Assembly (NCBI GenBank): GCA_026122225.1
Contig: JANEZZ010002067.1
Span: 620,001 to 684,000, forward strand
DNA length: 64,000 bases
Origin: Heloderma charlesbogerti
Lineage: Eukaryota; Chordata; Lepidosauria; Squamata; Helodermatidae
Reading direction: 5' to 3'
Position numbers and translations under genes: made by a program. The first letter of the stretch is position 1; every line of letters starts with the position of its first letter. The notes under the pieces were generated by a model. That model was not told the DNA's origin. It ran no database searches and saw nothing but the letters and a program-made list of their open reading frames with translations. This document shows positions 32,540-44,463 of the stretch, piece by piece.

Positions 32540-32707
32540 ATCCTAAGGCTTAGTTACTGGCAGTAAGAGCTTTAAGCTAAAATGTGTTGGTATTTGGGTA
32601 TTTTCATTCTGCCCCTTTTGCCTTTGGCCTTGCCCACCAAAGGAAGGTGGCCCTTAAAGCCTTCTCCAAAATAGAATTTGGCCCTCTGGCTGAAAGAGGT
32701 TCTGCAC
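32540..32707 (+). repeat. repeat family Z, 3' half
   Basis: CCTAAGGCTTAGTTACTGGC to GGCTGAAAGAGGTTCTGCAC matches the second half of 34965-35305. The next element (X) follows at exactly this point. Confidence 0.65.
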
Positions 32708-33401
32708 TAGAGCTGTGAACAAAGGGCCTCTCAAAATTCTCCAGCCTATTTTTGGGCAGAGAAATTGGGGGGGCAATGTCACCGAATTTCTTCTGGGAAG
32801 GAGAAATTCTCCAGCAGTTTCTCACAAATAGAGCTCATTATTGGCAGGGTTGTAGCACAGGTTCTTTCTTTTTTCCTCAGGGTTTTGGTTTATTGCACTG
32901 CTTCCGTGGGTGGCAACAGCATCAACTGTGTTGAGGCTTCCACTCTTCTGAGGCAGAAGTTTGAATTCCTTTTGGTGATATTTTTGAGCTTCCCTAATCA
33001 CCGCAAGGTGGCCAGGGGTGCTGTGTGTGTTTTCTCTCTCTACTACACATCTTTCCATTGCTCTGTGGCCTCCCAGGCCACCTGCACTTTCTGAACTGAA
33101 AAAGCCCCATGGGAGGAATTGCCTCCTTACGTCTCCCTCGTGATGGCTTTAACTGAAGTGCAGGAAGCCGAGGAGGCTACCGGCTGCCACAGAGATTATT
33201 GTACGATGACAGACAGGACACTCATACACACTCCTCAGCCATCTCATAAGTAAGGTAATCACAAGAACCCCAAACCCAACCCATGAGAATTCCTCTGAAA
33301 TTTCCTCTCCTTTGAATTTCTTTTTGAAAGCAATTTGTGTTCCATCAAATTGAATGAGGATGGTCAAAAAAAATGTGGAAGAAATTTTCAGCACAGCACT
33401 G
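32708..33401. mobile_element. hAT-like element X (TAGAGCTGTG ends)
   Basis: Starts TAGAGCTGTGAAC and ends CAGCACAGCACTG. Flanks TTCTGCAC (32700-32707) and TTCTACAC (33402-33409) agree at 7 of 8, and the left one is host sequence of repeat Z, which supports a true duplication. A terminal CTCAAAATTCTCCAG-type stretch is repeated in inverted form near 33290-33390. No coding capacity. Confidence 0.75.
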
Positions 33402-33409
33402 TTCTACAC

Positions 33410-34512
33410 TCCTGTAAGAGGAGGTACAGAAGGGGGCTGATACAGATTGTGCTTCCAAGGAGGGCTAAGAGTTAAATCCCCCTACCCCCCCCCAGGGTCC
33501 TGATCCAGATGGAAGGCCCATTGCCTCCAAAATACTGTTTAAAATGTCATGCAGTTACTAATTGCGTAAACAGTGTCACATCTAGTTTGGCCCTTTGAAT
33601 ACAGACAGAGGATGGCTGTATTTGAACAGTTTCATTTTGTTTTTGTTTTCCCACTGAAATAAAGTTAATAAGCAACTCATAGCACAGGCTGGGACTGCAG
33701 ATGTTAAAGTTGTAAATGATCCTAAAGGAGAAGTAGAATATTGTTCCTGACAAGATAGACAGATAGATCGAAAAACCTTTCATACATTGAAGAGCCCCGA
33801 GTGTTTGGACCACATCACTTATTTCAGTGCTTAACTAAACTTGGTGATAATGAAAAATATCTGCCCCAATAACAGTTTCTTAAAGCATGCCCTTTAACCC
33901 CTGGGTGGGTTTTTGATGCTGTTGTTCCTTTTCATTGTTGGCATGGTAACCAAGAGGCACTTACTGACAGATCAATGTATGGCTACATCAACATAACATT
34001 TTCAGTCAAGTTCCCAGGAGCTTTCCTCCTAAATGTGTCATTTTGATTCAGATAACTAAATCAGGCTAAGCACTGCAATGATAATGGATGACTTGCCTCA
34101 TTAGCTGGCTCCTGCTGTTTTACCCTGACAGGAAGCACCAGAGTGAATGTCTTGGCTCTTAGGAGAGGGAAATGGTTTCTATTATTTATTATTTTGGTGT
34201 GTTATTTTATCACGCCTTTCCCATTCAGCTGGCTAAATTGGTGCTCAAAAGACAGAAAAGCACAGAGAGCAGGGGGAGAGAGAAAAAAATGCAATATGAA
34301 CCCAGTAAAATTTTACTAACAGGAAACAGAGCTTAATGAATTTGCACAAATATTCAGTAATGATTTGATTAATAATCAATTAATCTGATCATTCTGGAAG
34401 TCCTCACCATGCACTACTTCAATCCCCCCACCCTGCTCTATGTATGGCCAGCTTCTCAAAATTATCCAGTGATGCTAATATTCAAAGCAACATTTATTAG
34501 GTCCAGGTGTTT
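33410..34512. promoter_or_regulatory. repeat-free stretch with a candidate conserved block
   Basis: No gene found. 33890-34140 is repeat-free and information-rich (TTCATTGTTGGCATGGTAAC, CTCATTAGCTGGCTCCTG) and resembles conserved non-coding DNA in texture. This is a weak call without comparative data. Confidence 0.2.
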
Positions 34513-34569
34513 AAGGCTGCAATCCTATTAGTTGAGAGTAAGTTCCATTGTACTTAACAGGATTGAATG

Positions 34570-34799
34570 GAACATAAGAACATAAGAAGACCCACCTGGA
34601 TCAGACCAAGGGTCTACCTAGTCCAGCATTCTGCTCATACAGTGGCCAACCAGCTGTCGACTAGGAACCCACAAGCAGGGTATGAGTGCAACAGCACCCT
34701 CCCACCCATGTTCCCCAGCAACTGGTGTACATGGCTCACTGCCTCTGGTACTGGAGGTAGCACATAGCCATCAAGACTAGTAGCCACTGATAGCCATGG
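34570..34799 (+). repeat. dispersed sauropsid repeat
   Basis: AACATAAGAACATAAGAAGA, CTAGTCCAGCATTCTGCTC, CAGTGGCCAACCAGCTG and ACTAGTAGCCACTGATAGCC follow the order of a repeat common in reptiles, usually beginning with tandem AACATAAG. Inverse fragment at 6742-6850. Confidence 0.65.
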
Positions 34800-34964
34800 A
34801 AGTGAATAGGATTGCACTGTAAATCATGTATTTCATGCATGAATTAAATCTCAGCAAGGATGTTAAATAATCCTCTTAATAAACCTTTGGCAATCCAAAG
34901 GAAGCCAGATATAAGGAAGCCAGATATGAGAGATGGGGCCATACCTTGCTCATTACTCTACAGC

Positions 34965-35305
34965 AGGCCTGGGATCACATCTGGCTGTCAGGGGGTCCCA
35001 ATCTGGCCCTCTGGGGTTCTCCAGACGGTCATGCCCCTTTCCCCTGCTCCCACCCTCTTTCACCCAACTACCAATGGTCCGATGCTTTCTCAGTTTTTGT
35101 GCCATTTTCCCCCATTCTAAAAAGTTGAAATGCCTCTCCTACGCTTAGTTACTGGCAGTAACGGCTTTCAGCTAAAATGTGCTGGTATTTTCAGTATGTT
35201 CACCCTAACCCTTTTGCCTTTGGCCCTGCCCATCACTGGAATGTGGCCCTCAAACCTTTGAAAAGGAATTCAGCCCTTGGGCTGAAAGTGGTTCTGCACC
35301 CTTGC
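34965..35305 (+). repeat. repeat family Z, reference copy
   Basis: Longest uninterrupted plus-strand copy: GCCTGGGATCACATCTGG, GGTTCTCCAGACGGTC, GCTTAGTTACTGGCAGTAAC and GGGCTGAAAGTGGTTCTGCA. No open frame; used to recognise the broken copy at 30655-32707. Confidence 0.6.
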
Positions 35306-36136
35306 TCCATGATGATGGACGAAATGTTTATTAAAGACAGAAAGAGCCTGTATTCATTTTTTTAAAAAATCCTCAAATGGCAGCCATCAAGCAACCTGTG
35401 TTCCCTCTTAGGTTCATAAGGGGCTGTGGATGGTCACAGATAACTACTTACCATATGTTTTACTATACAACTGCATCTAAAGTATAGTAAGTCCCCATAT
35501 TATATGATTCAGATGACCAAGCTACAATTAAATTCTTCCAAACTTTGTAAAGTCCAAAAATGATCTTAAAACTATTGCATCATTGTACATCTCTAAAGAT
35601 TTTTAAATTTTTGTTTGTACGGGTTTTCAATTGTCTTTCTTAAGTCAATTATGTTAGTCATTCAGATTCGTTGTATCTATTCCACACATTCATTTTACTT
35701 ATAAGTAATGAGGATACCAACATGAGAAGATAACAAACCTACAGGAAAGAGGGGCCAGAAGAAATGTGAGGCAAAGCCAGTTTAGCAGAGAAGCTAGGGC
35801 TGTCACCACTTATCCACCCATCCAGAGGCAACCAAACTATATAGCCAGTTTTCCTTTCAAACATTTGGTGGCAATTTTGCTAAAATGAACACAAGAAAGG
35901 ACTATTGCAGAACAGGATGGAAGAGGAGGAGGGCTTGAAATAATGATACAAATAAAGCTGTGGATAGAGGCAGAGGGCAAGAAAGGGGAAGAAAAGTGGA
36001 TGAAAACCAGATGGAAAGGGCTTGGGCTCTCCCACACACACCCAACTACAGTGCAATATATAGCCACTTTTCCATACCATTTTGTGGGCCTCTCACTAGT
36101 CATAATGATAACGTTTAGCAATTATAAAATGCATTT
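35306..36136. other. no recognisable gene
   Basis: AT-rich unique-looking sequence with no family match. Confidence 0.45.
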
Positions 36137-36355
36137 CAAGTGTTCAAAGCACTTTGCATATGTTATCTCAGGAACCTTTATAAGAACCTTAGAAAAAAGT
36201 AGGTCATTATTATTATCTCATATCCTCAGTGGGGGCTAAGTCTGCAAGATCTGTGACTTGCCTATGACCATCTAATGAGTTTGTGTGACTGAGGTGTGAT
36301 CTGAACGTACAACTTCCCAGCTCACATACTTAGCCATTCCGCTACAGCAGTTCAA
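36137..36355 (-). mobile_element. MIR/CORE-SINE-like copy, minus strand
   Basis: The plus strand shows GTTCAAAGCACTTTGCATAT, then TCATTATTATTATCTC, CTGTGACTTGCCTATGACCA and CAACTTCCCAGCTC, the antisense layout of a MIR-type SINE (LINE-like tail, CORE, head). Confidence 0.55.
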
Positions 36356-36474
36356 ATGGCAATCCTTTCTTCTGCTCATATAACCTTCTTAAACTGGGAA
36401 AACGAAAATGAGTATGGCATAGAGTGTATATAACTCAAAAACGGCTTTAATCTTGTTCTCTCAACGTTTTTAAG

Positions 36475-36891
36475 TAGGGATGGGTGAATCTGTCAAGCTA
36501 TATCTTGTCAAGGTTCTTGTTTTTCAGCTGCGAAGCTTATTTCGACTTGGGTCCCCATCAGATTGCAAGCCTAATTTTGTCCCCTCACCTAAATTTGTAT
36601 ATATTTCCATGCACATTTCTCTAAATATACGCATTATTTATACACGTTTCTTCGACGCATTTTTTCCGATTGAGAAAAGTGGTTTGTCAAATGTCCACGT
36701 TCTTGTGCACAAATTTCAAACATAGGCATTTTTTGTATGCACTCCCCCCACCCAACATAATCAGAAGCCTCAGAAATGCATGGATTTTATTAGCAAGATG
36801 CATTCCGTTCCATGTTCAGTCTTGGAAGGTGCAAATTGGGTATGCTTTCATAAAGAAAATGTGAACCCAACCAATTTCTCACCCATCCCTA
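36475..36891. mobile_element. AT-rich TAGGGATG MITE
   Basis: TAGGGATGGGTGAATC and TCTCACCCATCCCTA, flanked by TTTTTAAG (36467-36474) and TTTTTGAG (36892-36899), 7 of 8 identical. Interior AT-rich with GTATATATTTCCATGCAC-like units, inverse to the 24617 subfamily. Confidence 0.82.
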
Positions 36892-36899
36892 TTTTTGAG

Positions 36900-37260
36900 A
36901 CCTTTGTCCTCATACACACAGAACATTTTTCTCTGTTGATTAATAGAGGAACTAATAGTGAACTCTGTTCTCTGGGTGCCACTGCTTATGAGCCAAAGCC
37001 AAGCTAAGCAGATTTTGTAGTCTTTCTAGCAACCAGCCATCATACAGTTTCAGTTTTTTTAAAGTGCCCTATTGAGTTTCATACTAAGCATTACTCCAGA
37101 AAATAAAACCATGCACACTATAAGAGAGAAGTTAAATGCCAATAAACCTGATAGATCAGTCTAGTTTACTTGCTACAGTGCCAAATAAGAAATAACACTA
37201 CCTATGAACAAGAATACTCATTGAAACATCATAACCCAAACTCTGTGTGATCTGCCAAGA
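36900..37260. other. no recognisable feature
   Basis: Nothing assigned before the LINE tail that follows. Confidence 0.4.
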
Positions 37261-37261
37261 G

Positions 37262-37318
37262 AGCTTCAGCTGTTGGGCAGTATAGAAATGTAATTAATAA
37301 ATAAAATAATAAATAAAA
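37262..37318 (+). mobile_element. LINE 3' tail fragment
   Basis: TTGGGCAGTATAGAAATGTA followed by repeated AATAAATAAA, the end of an L2-like LINE (compare 60190-60240). Confidence 0.5.
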
Positions 37319-37383
37319 TGTGGATTTTTCTTGACATATCCATGAACAGGAACTAGATGGAGCATAAGGTCCTTCTCATGGAC

Positions 37384-37436
37384 CTTCCTTCCTTCCTTCC
37401 TTCCTTCCTTCTTTCTTTCTTTCTTTTTATTTATTT
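37384..37436. repeat. (CCTT)n(CTTT)n(ATTT)n tract
   Basis: Pyrimidine tetranucleotide repeat passing into TTTATTTATTTAAAA. Confidence 0.85.
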
Positions 37437-37570
37437 AAAATATTTCTTGGCTGCGTTTCAGGTGAGAAGCTCTCCCTAGGTGCCGTACAACAATAATGCC
37501 CTTTCTTGCAACACTCCTATGAATATTTTTAGTAGCTTAATATTGATTAGTTTCCAGGAGGCTCATGGAA

Positions 37571-38097
37571 TAGGGATGCCTGACTGGATCCTGAAGTCTG
37601 TCACCCCTCCACTCCGGGCTGCAACCCCTGGACCGCACCCACCAAGCCCCTGCCCTTGCTCACCCCTGCTCATCCCCTCCCAGACTCACCCTGACCCGTC
37701 CAGTGAGCACCTGCCGTTTTGCCACTTTTTTTTTTTTTTTAACAGAAAAAAGGGAGCTTAAAATGCGCATATTTAAATATGCCCAGCTTGGGGCCGGGAA
37801 AGCTTACTATGCACAGTATTAGAGGCATTATGCTTCTAATATTGTTCGTATTAAGCTTTCCTGGCCCCAAACTGGGCATATTTAAATATGCGCATTTTTA
37901 AGCACCCTTTTCCATAAAAAAGGTGGCAAAATGGTGGGTGCTTGCTGGACGGGCCCAGGGTGAGTGTGGGCGACTTGCCGAGCTCGTGGGGGCTGAAGCG
38001 CAGGTCCGAGGGATGCGCAGGGGCAGCATTTCAGCAGGTGCCCAAAGAACCCAAGCTGGGGTGGGCTCACACATGGGAAGCCAAGTCTTGGGCGATA
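37571..38097. mobile_element. TAGGGATG foldback element O
   Basis: Starts TAGGGATGCCTGACTGG. The core foldback centres near 37829: AAAATGCGCATATTTAAATA and CCGGGAAAGCTTA on the left pair with TAAGCTTTCCTGGCC and TATTTAAATATGCGCATTTT on the right; CACCCTGACCCGTCCAG pairs with GACGGGCCCAGGGTGAG. The right terminus is not a clean CATCCCTA; another TAGGGATG element begins there. Confidence 0.65.
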
Positions 38098-38443
38098 TAG
38101 GGATGGGAGGGAATTCCATTCAGTTTGCACTCTGATATGAACTTGCAAAATTTGTACTTCCCGAATCAGTATGTGAACCAGAACACAGTTATCCTTCAGT
38201 GTTTATACTTCTCAGAATTTTGCAATGCAACTGTTGGAACAAAAAATGTGTACTAGGATGGGTATATTTAGGAAAAGAATGCACAAAAATGTGTATATTC
38301 ATGGGGAAAACGAAATACACACGCCATAATCTAAGGGGAAACTGCTTGCAAAAACATACATATATTTGACAAAAATGCCACAAAGGAACGCACTATGTAT
38401 TGGAAAAATGAGAAACAAAAATTGACACAGTCATCCATCCCTA
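38098..38443. mobile_element. AT-rich TAGGGATG MITE N, abutting O
   Basis: TAGGGATGGGAGGGAATTC to CATCCATCCCTA, with AAAAATGTGTATATTCATGG units as in 24617-25059. No 8-bp duplication around N alone. Confidence 0.6.
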
Positions 38444-38640
38444 GGAATAAAAGATGCGCTAATCCTGAGATAGCCTCCAAGGACCAAGTACAGAGAACAT
38501 TATGCCTGTAACAAAATATCAGGTAGCTTCTGTTTATTTGATCTGAATGAGCTCCCTCCTAGCCCATATGAATGTGGATGTGGCCAAGGTGGTCTGAACC
38601 CTGCCACACTCCACTGGCCCCCACCATGCCATTGAATTAA

Positions 38641-38675
<35 letters not shown>

Positions 38676-38692
38676 ATCATCATCATCATCAT
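38641..38692. repeat. (ATCT)n(ATC)n microsatellite
   Basis: About eight ATCT units followed by ATC triplets. Confidence 0.9.
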
Positions 38693-38804
38693 CTATCCAC
38701 ACATATTTATATATATAACAAACAAAATGGTGTTCCATAGCAGCTACAGATTGCGAAAAGGGTCAAATTCACCTTGCAAACAAGTTTAATTTAACTCTGG
38801 CAAT

Positions 38805-38945
38805 TGCTTATTTATTTATTTATTATTTCATTTCTGTACTGCCCAATAGCCAAAGCTCTCTGGGTGGTTCACAACAATTAAAACCAAAAAGCACACAGTA
38901 AAATCAATTGCTCAAATTAATTGCACACATTTAATTGCTCATTTT
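38805..38945 (-). mobile_element. L2-like LINE 3' end, minus strand
   Basis: TTATTTATTTATTATTTC then CTGTACTGCCCAATAGCCAA and GGTGGTTCACAACAATTAAA, the antisense of an L2 3'-UTR (compare AACCGCCAAGAGAG at 60173). Confidence 0.6.
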
Positions 38946-40309
38946 AATTCAATAGTGGTCCATGGGCCAGAATGTAACTCTTTTAGCACAACTAAGCACT
39001 GTAGAGCAGTTTGCTACATATATATATATAGTGCAACCTGGGGGGGTAACTGTCCAGGGTGCGAAAATGGCCCCTGGACCTCCCACAGTTGTCCATCCCT
39101 GCCATAGCACTTCCTGTGCAGCTGCCTCCAAGCAGTGCATGGCGTCCAAGACTTGAATGAAAAATAGCAAAAAATGTTTTAATGGGTTCATAATTTAAAA
39201 AAAACCCTCCTGTATTGACATTTTGACATAAATAGCAAACTCACTAACATTTAGCTCTGTCCTACTAGATAGACTAGTAAGGAATATCCTTCCTTCCTTC
39301 CTATATTCCCACTGAAGGATTTTTTCTCATGGTGAAAACAATATTAGAAAAACCCACTTTTCCATCTAAAGTTTCTTAAATCTTGTAGGCACTGAATGAT
39401 CTCAGTAAAATTATGGGGAAGTAAAATATGAATGAATAGCCCAAAGAGGAGTAGTCCAAGGAGAGGTGGGGAGTGTTCTGAATCTGTTTATCAAAAGAGA
39501 CAGAATTATTATAATAATGATTTAATAGGTGTGACTCATATCCTGGAATATTCAGCCATTCAAAACTGTCTCCAGTACTTAGAGTCAGCATGATAAGCCA
39601 TTTTGTTCAGTGATCACAGGTATTTGACTCTAGGTGCTGTGATCTTTTCAAACAACTTTGAATGCTGTTAACACTGCACTTTAACATGATTGCTGAAGGG
39701 AGGGAGAGGGATCAGAATGAAGCTCCATTGGCAATGCTGTCATTATCCTACCAAATAAGAGAGTGAAAATGTAATGCTGCATTTTGTGCTTGTGATTATA
39801 TTTCACATTGTTTGCCAAGTTCTTTACAAGATTTTAAGTACCAGTTACAAACATGTATCCAGGAAACATTCTGTGCAAGGACTCTAATGAGCACAAATAT
39901 ATACATAAAATCCAATTTGACTGATTGGAGCAGAAAGCTAATACAGTCACACTATGGCTAGAAATAGCAGTGCTTCCCAACACCTTGGTGACACGTTCGG
40001 CACACTGATGCCTTTTATCTTTGCTTCGGTTAACACATCGGCATGTTCCCCCAAATGTTCTCAGAACTTCAGTCTCTCCATCTTTCTCTTGTCTCGTCTT
40101 TTCAGGCCATCCTGGTTTAAAATTGGATTAGCAGCCATTCACTCATTACAATCTCCACCATGCAAAGGAACATTTCAGTCGTTGCAAAAACAGTTGTATA
40201 GCTTTTAACCAATTAGTGGTGCTGGGAACTCTAATAGCAGCAGAATATCCAGGGTGCCTGTGCCCCTGGGCCTGGGATAAGGGAGGGAACACCACATCCT
40301 GGCCTTACT
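38946..40309. other. no recognisable gene
   Basis: Mostly unique sequence with a short (AT)n tract near 39018. No convincing frame or repeat. Confidence 0.45.
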
Positions 40310-40317
40310 GAAATTTC

Positions 40318-41275
40318 TAGGGTTGGCGGAGAATTTCTCCCCGAAACTTCGGGAGGCCGAGCGCCAACATGTTCGGCCGCCCGAACAAGTTTCGGGGAGA
40401 AATTCTCCGCACGCCCCCACCCCCCGCACCCCCCCCCGGGACGGGACTTACCTTTGGCGAATGTCCCTCCCGGCGGCGGGTCCGGCCAGCGGTTCGTCGG
40501 GTCTTCGTCCGGGGTGGGAGCGGCAGCCGGCCTTTCGACCGGCTACCGCCGCCATTCCAATAAAAGAAAAAAAAACGCCCCCGTGATAGGCTACGTGACG
40601 ATTAACGTAGCCTATCACGGCTAGATCTGCAAAGTCAGCCATGATAGGCTACGTCAATCGTCACGTAGCCTATCACGGGTGACTTAAAAAAAAAAAAAGC
40701 GCGTATGGATAATGGTGGCCCCCATAGGGAGCCGCCATTCCCGTTCCTTATTTGGTCGCTGTAGTCTACGCAAAGATTACGTAGACTACGGCGAAAATAA
40801 GGGCAACACTATTTGCATTGCCCTTATTTTCGCCGTAGTCTATGTAAAGATTTACGTAGACTACAGCGACCAAATAAGGAAAGCGAATGGCGGCTCCCTA
40901 TGGGGGCCGCCATTTGCGTACGCGCTTTTTTTTTTTTAAAGTCACCCGTGATAGGCTACGTGACGATTGACGTAGCCTATCACGGCTGACTTTACAGATC
41001 TAGCCGTGATAGGCTACGTTAATCGTCACGTAGCCTATCACAGGGGTGTTGTTGTTTTTTTACTTTTAATTTCGCGGCCGGGCAAGGCGAGGCACCTCCT
41101 CCCCGGCCTGAATTTCGGCCGGGCAAGGCGGGAAGCCTCCCCCCCGGCCTGAATTTCGGCCGGGCAAGGCGGGAAGCCTCCCCCCCAGCCTGAACTTCGC
41201 GGGGGGAGCAGCGAAGCGCCTCCCCTCCACCGCGAAAAGCTGCGAGACCAGGTAAGTGACTTTTGTGCACCCCTA
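40318..41275. mobile_element. nested-palindrome element D (best-defined copy)
   Basis: 958 bp bounded by perfect GAAATTTC duplications (40310-40317, 41276-41283). Ends TAGGGTTGGCGGAG and GTGCACCCCTA. Arms are inverted about an axis at 40812. Order: GC-rich end, two GTGATAGGCTACGTGACG-type hairpins (40583-40618 and 40641-40677), CCGCCATT block, TAGTCTACGCAAAG hairpin, central GCGAAAATAAGGGCAA inverted pair, then the same modules in reverse. A 41-bp-period GC-rich minisatellite fills the right end (about 41076-41230). Outward GGTAAGT at minus 40446-40452 and plus 41251-41257. No transposase. Confidence 0.92.
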
Positions 41276-41283
41276 GAAATTTC

Positions 41284-43318
41284 CCTTCCTGAGGTAGGTA
41301 AGACTAATTCTCTAGCCCCCATCCAAGATAGTGCAAGAAAGCTGCACTATACCTTCACTCAGGCCATAGCCTTGCTTGGACTTGTTTTAGTTGAGTAGAA
41401 CTTCCTGCTTTTCCTGTAAGTCTTGAGTAGGAAAGTTGTGGGAAGATCCTCTCCACTACTGACACCTTAATGTGAGGAATCCCACTGCTAACACTAAATG
41501 TGGTGAAGGATCCTGCCACATAGATGACACTGCTGCTCCTAACCACATCTGGAGGATTATCTCACTACTGCTCTTAAATGTGAAGGCTTCCCTTTTTATT
41601 TTTAAAACCCACCACTACATAAAACTGTATGGTGATTGCACATTGTAATCTTTCTTAACTCTTTGATCTTCTTCTGCAGCCAACCTTTTCCAGTAACATC
41701 ATCTATGCCCCTTCTCTCCTAGTAGCTAGGACAGGCTTTAGGTATGAGATAGACAGAATAGGGAATTATTTAAATTGAACCAAATACAGCAATGTTCATT
41801 TAAAACATAGTGATAACATTGGATAACAATTACATAACAGTTAAGACAGTGTTCATGTAGATGTTGTATAGTACCTGCTTCGTTGTTACGTCACCTCTCA
41901 TATCAATAAGAATTAAAAAAATGCCCTATATACTAACTCCTCCCCTGTTAGAAATCACAGATTTGTTCAGAGGTTTCTGAACTGAAGTCTTCCTTTTAGT
42001 CAGGGTCAAACTGATGAAGATTTAGCACAGAAGAAGTTTACCAGTCTCCACTCTCTGAAGACACCACCACTTCTTGAGCCCAAATGCTTGCAGCTGATGG
42101 ACACCACTTGAGTTATCTTAAAAGGCTACTTCAAAAGCTTTTCTCTCCCAACACCTCATTCACATCTTCTAAATTCCAGCTCTCCACCGGTCTCTCTCTG
42201 AGTCTGCCTTCTGATTTTCCTCTAGATGGGCTCTATTCTACCTTCCCCCTTGACCTCTTTTCCAGCTCTTCTTTTTTGTCTTCATGATCTTCCAGTGACT
42301 GCTCCTCTTGATAAGACTCTGTGACAGGGCTGTGTATGGGCTTTTATTCCTTAAAAATAAAAATCTCCCCCAGCCAATCAAAACTGACTACCAGGCAGAC
42401 TAATAGTTCATTGGTCTACTATAAATAAAGTGATGGAATGTTCACTTCTTGGCACTAGCAGTGACTATTTGCCCCCATTTCAATGCTCCTGCCCTGTTTC
42501 AGTACAGAGGATTTTTATTATCTCTTTGACTTCAAGGTAACATTTTCATATAATAGCCACTCCCCTTTTCACAGCAACAATAATCTCTCTCTATTGCTTG
42601 CTTGACAGGTAGACAACCGAGGGTCACAGAATAACATTACATTTGCCAGCTTTTTTGCCTCAGAATTTTAACCAAGAGAAGAGAGATTACACCCCATTCT
42701 TCAGTGTTACAAGTGACTCTCTTGTGCAGGCTCTAACACAGCATGTATAATAGAGACGTGGGAGGCATCACTTACTGTGTCAACCTAACCCCATCTTGGG
42801 TGAGAATTGAGTTGTGTCACTAAGAGCCGAGTTGAGTGGAAAATCTTTTAAATAAATAAATATGGGTGAGCCCTCACCCAGCCTAGAGCTTGAGGACAGT
42901 GCCTTGCCTGTCTCTGTTCACTGGGCTATACCATTAGGTGTCGAGGGGTGCCTTCCTATGCCATTGCACCTCAAGTCTCATGATTTTAACTGTATGATCC
43001 TTTGGGGCCCAAAAGGGTTTGCTCTCCCCACCCATTGAGTCCCAAAAGCCTGGTGGGTGAGTTATGGGAGTTTCCTTTCACTGTCTGGCACCTCCAGGAA
43101 GTCAACGATGACTCATGCCTCTGTACCTTATCACACTGCCCCACCCCAATTGTGACCAACCTTCCTGTTTAGACTGGAATACCACCCATGAAATACCATG
43201 GCCAATTAACTCCCACAGAGGATTCGGTATGGAGTAGGCAGAAAAACTATGTACCACCAGCCAATTTCGGTGCATTAGTTCCCAAGGGCAACCAACTTAT
43301 TTCATACTGGGTCATATC
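41284..43318. other. no recognisable gene
   Basis: Two kilobases of unique-looking sequence. The 67-codon frame at 42084 is compositionally unremarkable, and no splice-bounded exon or repeat was recognised. Confidence 0.45.
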
Positions 43319-43431
43319 TAATGTTAACCCTACTTAGAGTGGATCTATTGAAATGAATGAGATTAAGTTAGTCATGACTAACTTGAGTCCCATTCATTTC
43401 AATGGATCTACTTTAAATAGGACAAACATTG
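43319..43431. mobile_element. small palindromic MITE
   Basis: AATGTTAACCCTACTT at left is inverted at right (AATAGGACAAACATT). The arms GGATCTATTGAAATGAATG and CATTCATTTCAATGGATC meet at the exact palindrome GTTAGTCATGACTAAC. Class not determined. Confidence 0.65.
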
Positions 43432-43799
43432 CATACTATTCACTGACCCCTTTCCTGGACAGGTGGGTGGGAGCTGACAAAATAGCTAGTGTATCACTGT
43501 GAGGCATGGCCGGGCTTATATAGGCCCTAAAGCCTCAGCATCACACATACTGATGTTCAGCCTGTCCACATGTCTAGGCCCTGCATGCTCACCTCCTTTC
43601 AGTGATAGCCATAAATGCCAATCCCATATCAGGGTTCTCATTTGTTTTCACTATAAAACAAATGAAAGAAAATGGAGCTCATTTGTTTAATTTTCTAGTC
43701 ACTTTTAAGGCAAATGGAGACACACACTCCATTCCAACACCTGGAAGAGAAATAGACACATGGAAGTCCTTTTTGTGTGTTTGACCCTATTGAAAACAA

Positions 43800-43890
43800 A
43801 ATGAAAACCTACTCAGTGCATGCCTACTCAGAAGCAAGTCCCCTTGAGTTCAATGGATCTTACTCCCAGGCAAATGTGTAAGACTATTTT
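43800..43890. mobile_element. worn palindromic MITE
   Basis: CTACTCAGAAGCAAGTCCCC and CTTACTCCCAGGCAAATGTG flank a GAGTTCAATGGA centre, the usual layout of a widespread squamate MITE. Outer ends decayed. Confidence 0.5.
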
Positions 43891-44081
43891 GGTTCAGATC
43901 TAGTGTCACTAGCTTTCAACAGTTGGGTCTCTTAATGGCCTAGGCAGTTGTCTGACCATAAAGACAGAAACATTGTGGGTAGGGGTTGGAGGATACAATT
44001 CCATTTTACAAGCTAAATGAATGAACATTTTGGAAGCACCACCATTGCTAAAATCACAGACATCATACGTTGCTAAAATAG

Positions 44082-44463
44082 TCTTTGGAGATTCTTCTCT
44101 GGGTGCTGCCGGCCTCAATGTGCGACGGGTGGCTGGCTACCAGGGAAAGAGACTTTTCTGTAGTGGCTCCTTCTCTGTGTGGAATGCCCTTCCCAGGGAG
44201 ACCCACCTGGTGTCTTCATTGTATACATTTAGATGCCAAGTTAAGACCTTCCTCTTTAAACAGGCATTTAATCTTTAATCTGTTGCTTCATTCTTAATTT
44301 GACTGCTGGCTCCTCAATGTTTTCAATGTTATTAATATTTTAATGTTTAACATTTTATTATCAATTTGGCTACTTTATTGTTTGGTTTTATGATTGTAAA
44401 CCAATTCAATGTCATTTAGGAGTTGGCTGGTTCACAAATCAAATCAAATTAATTTTAAAAATA
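44082..44463 (+). mobile_element. L2-like LINE 3' end
   Basis: The C-terminal coding remnant reads GYQGKRLFCSGSFSVWNALP in one frame, with RERDFSVVAPSL in the neighbouring one, so it is frameshifted. It then passes through a 3'-UTR with GATTGTAAACCAATTCAATG to an A-rich end. Same subfamily as 7235-7560. Confidence 0.65.
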
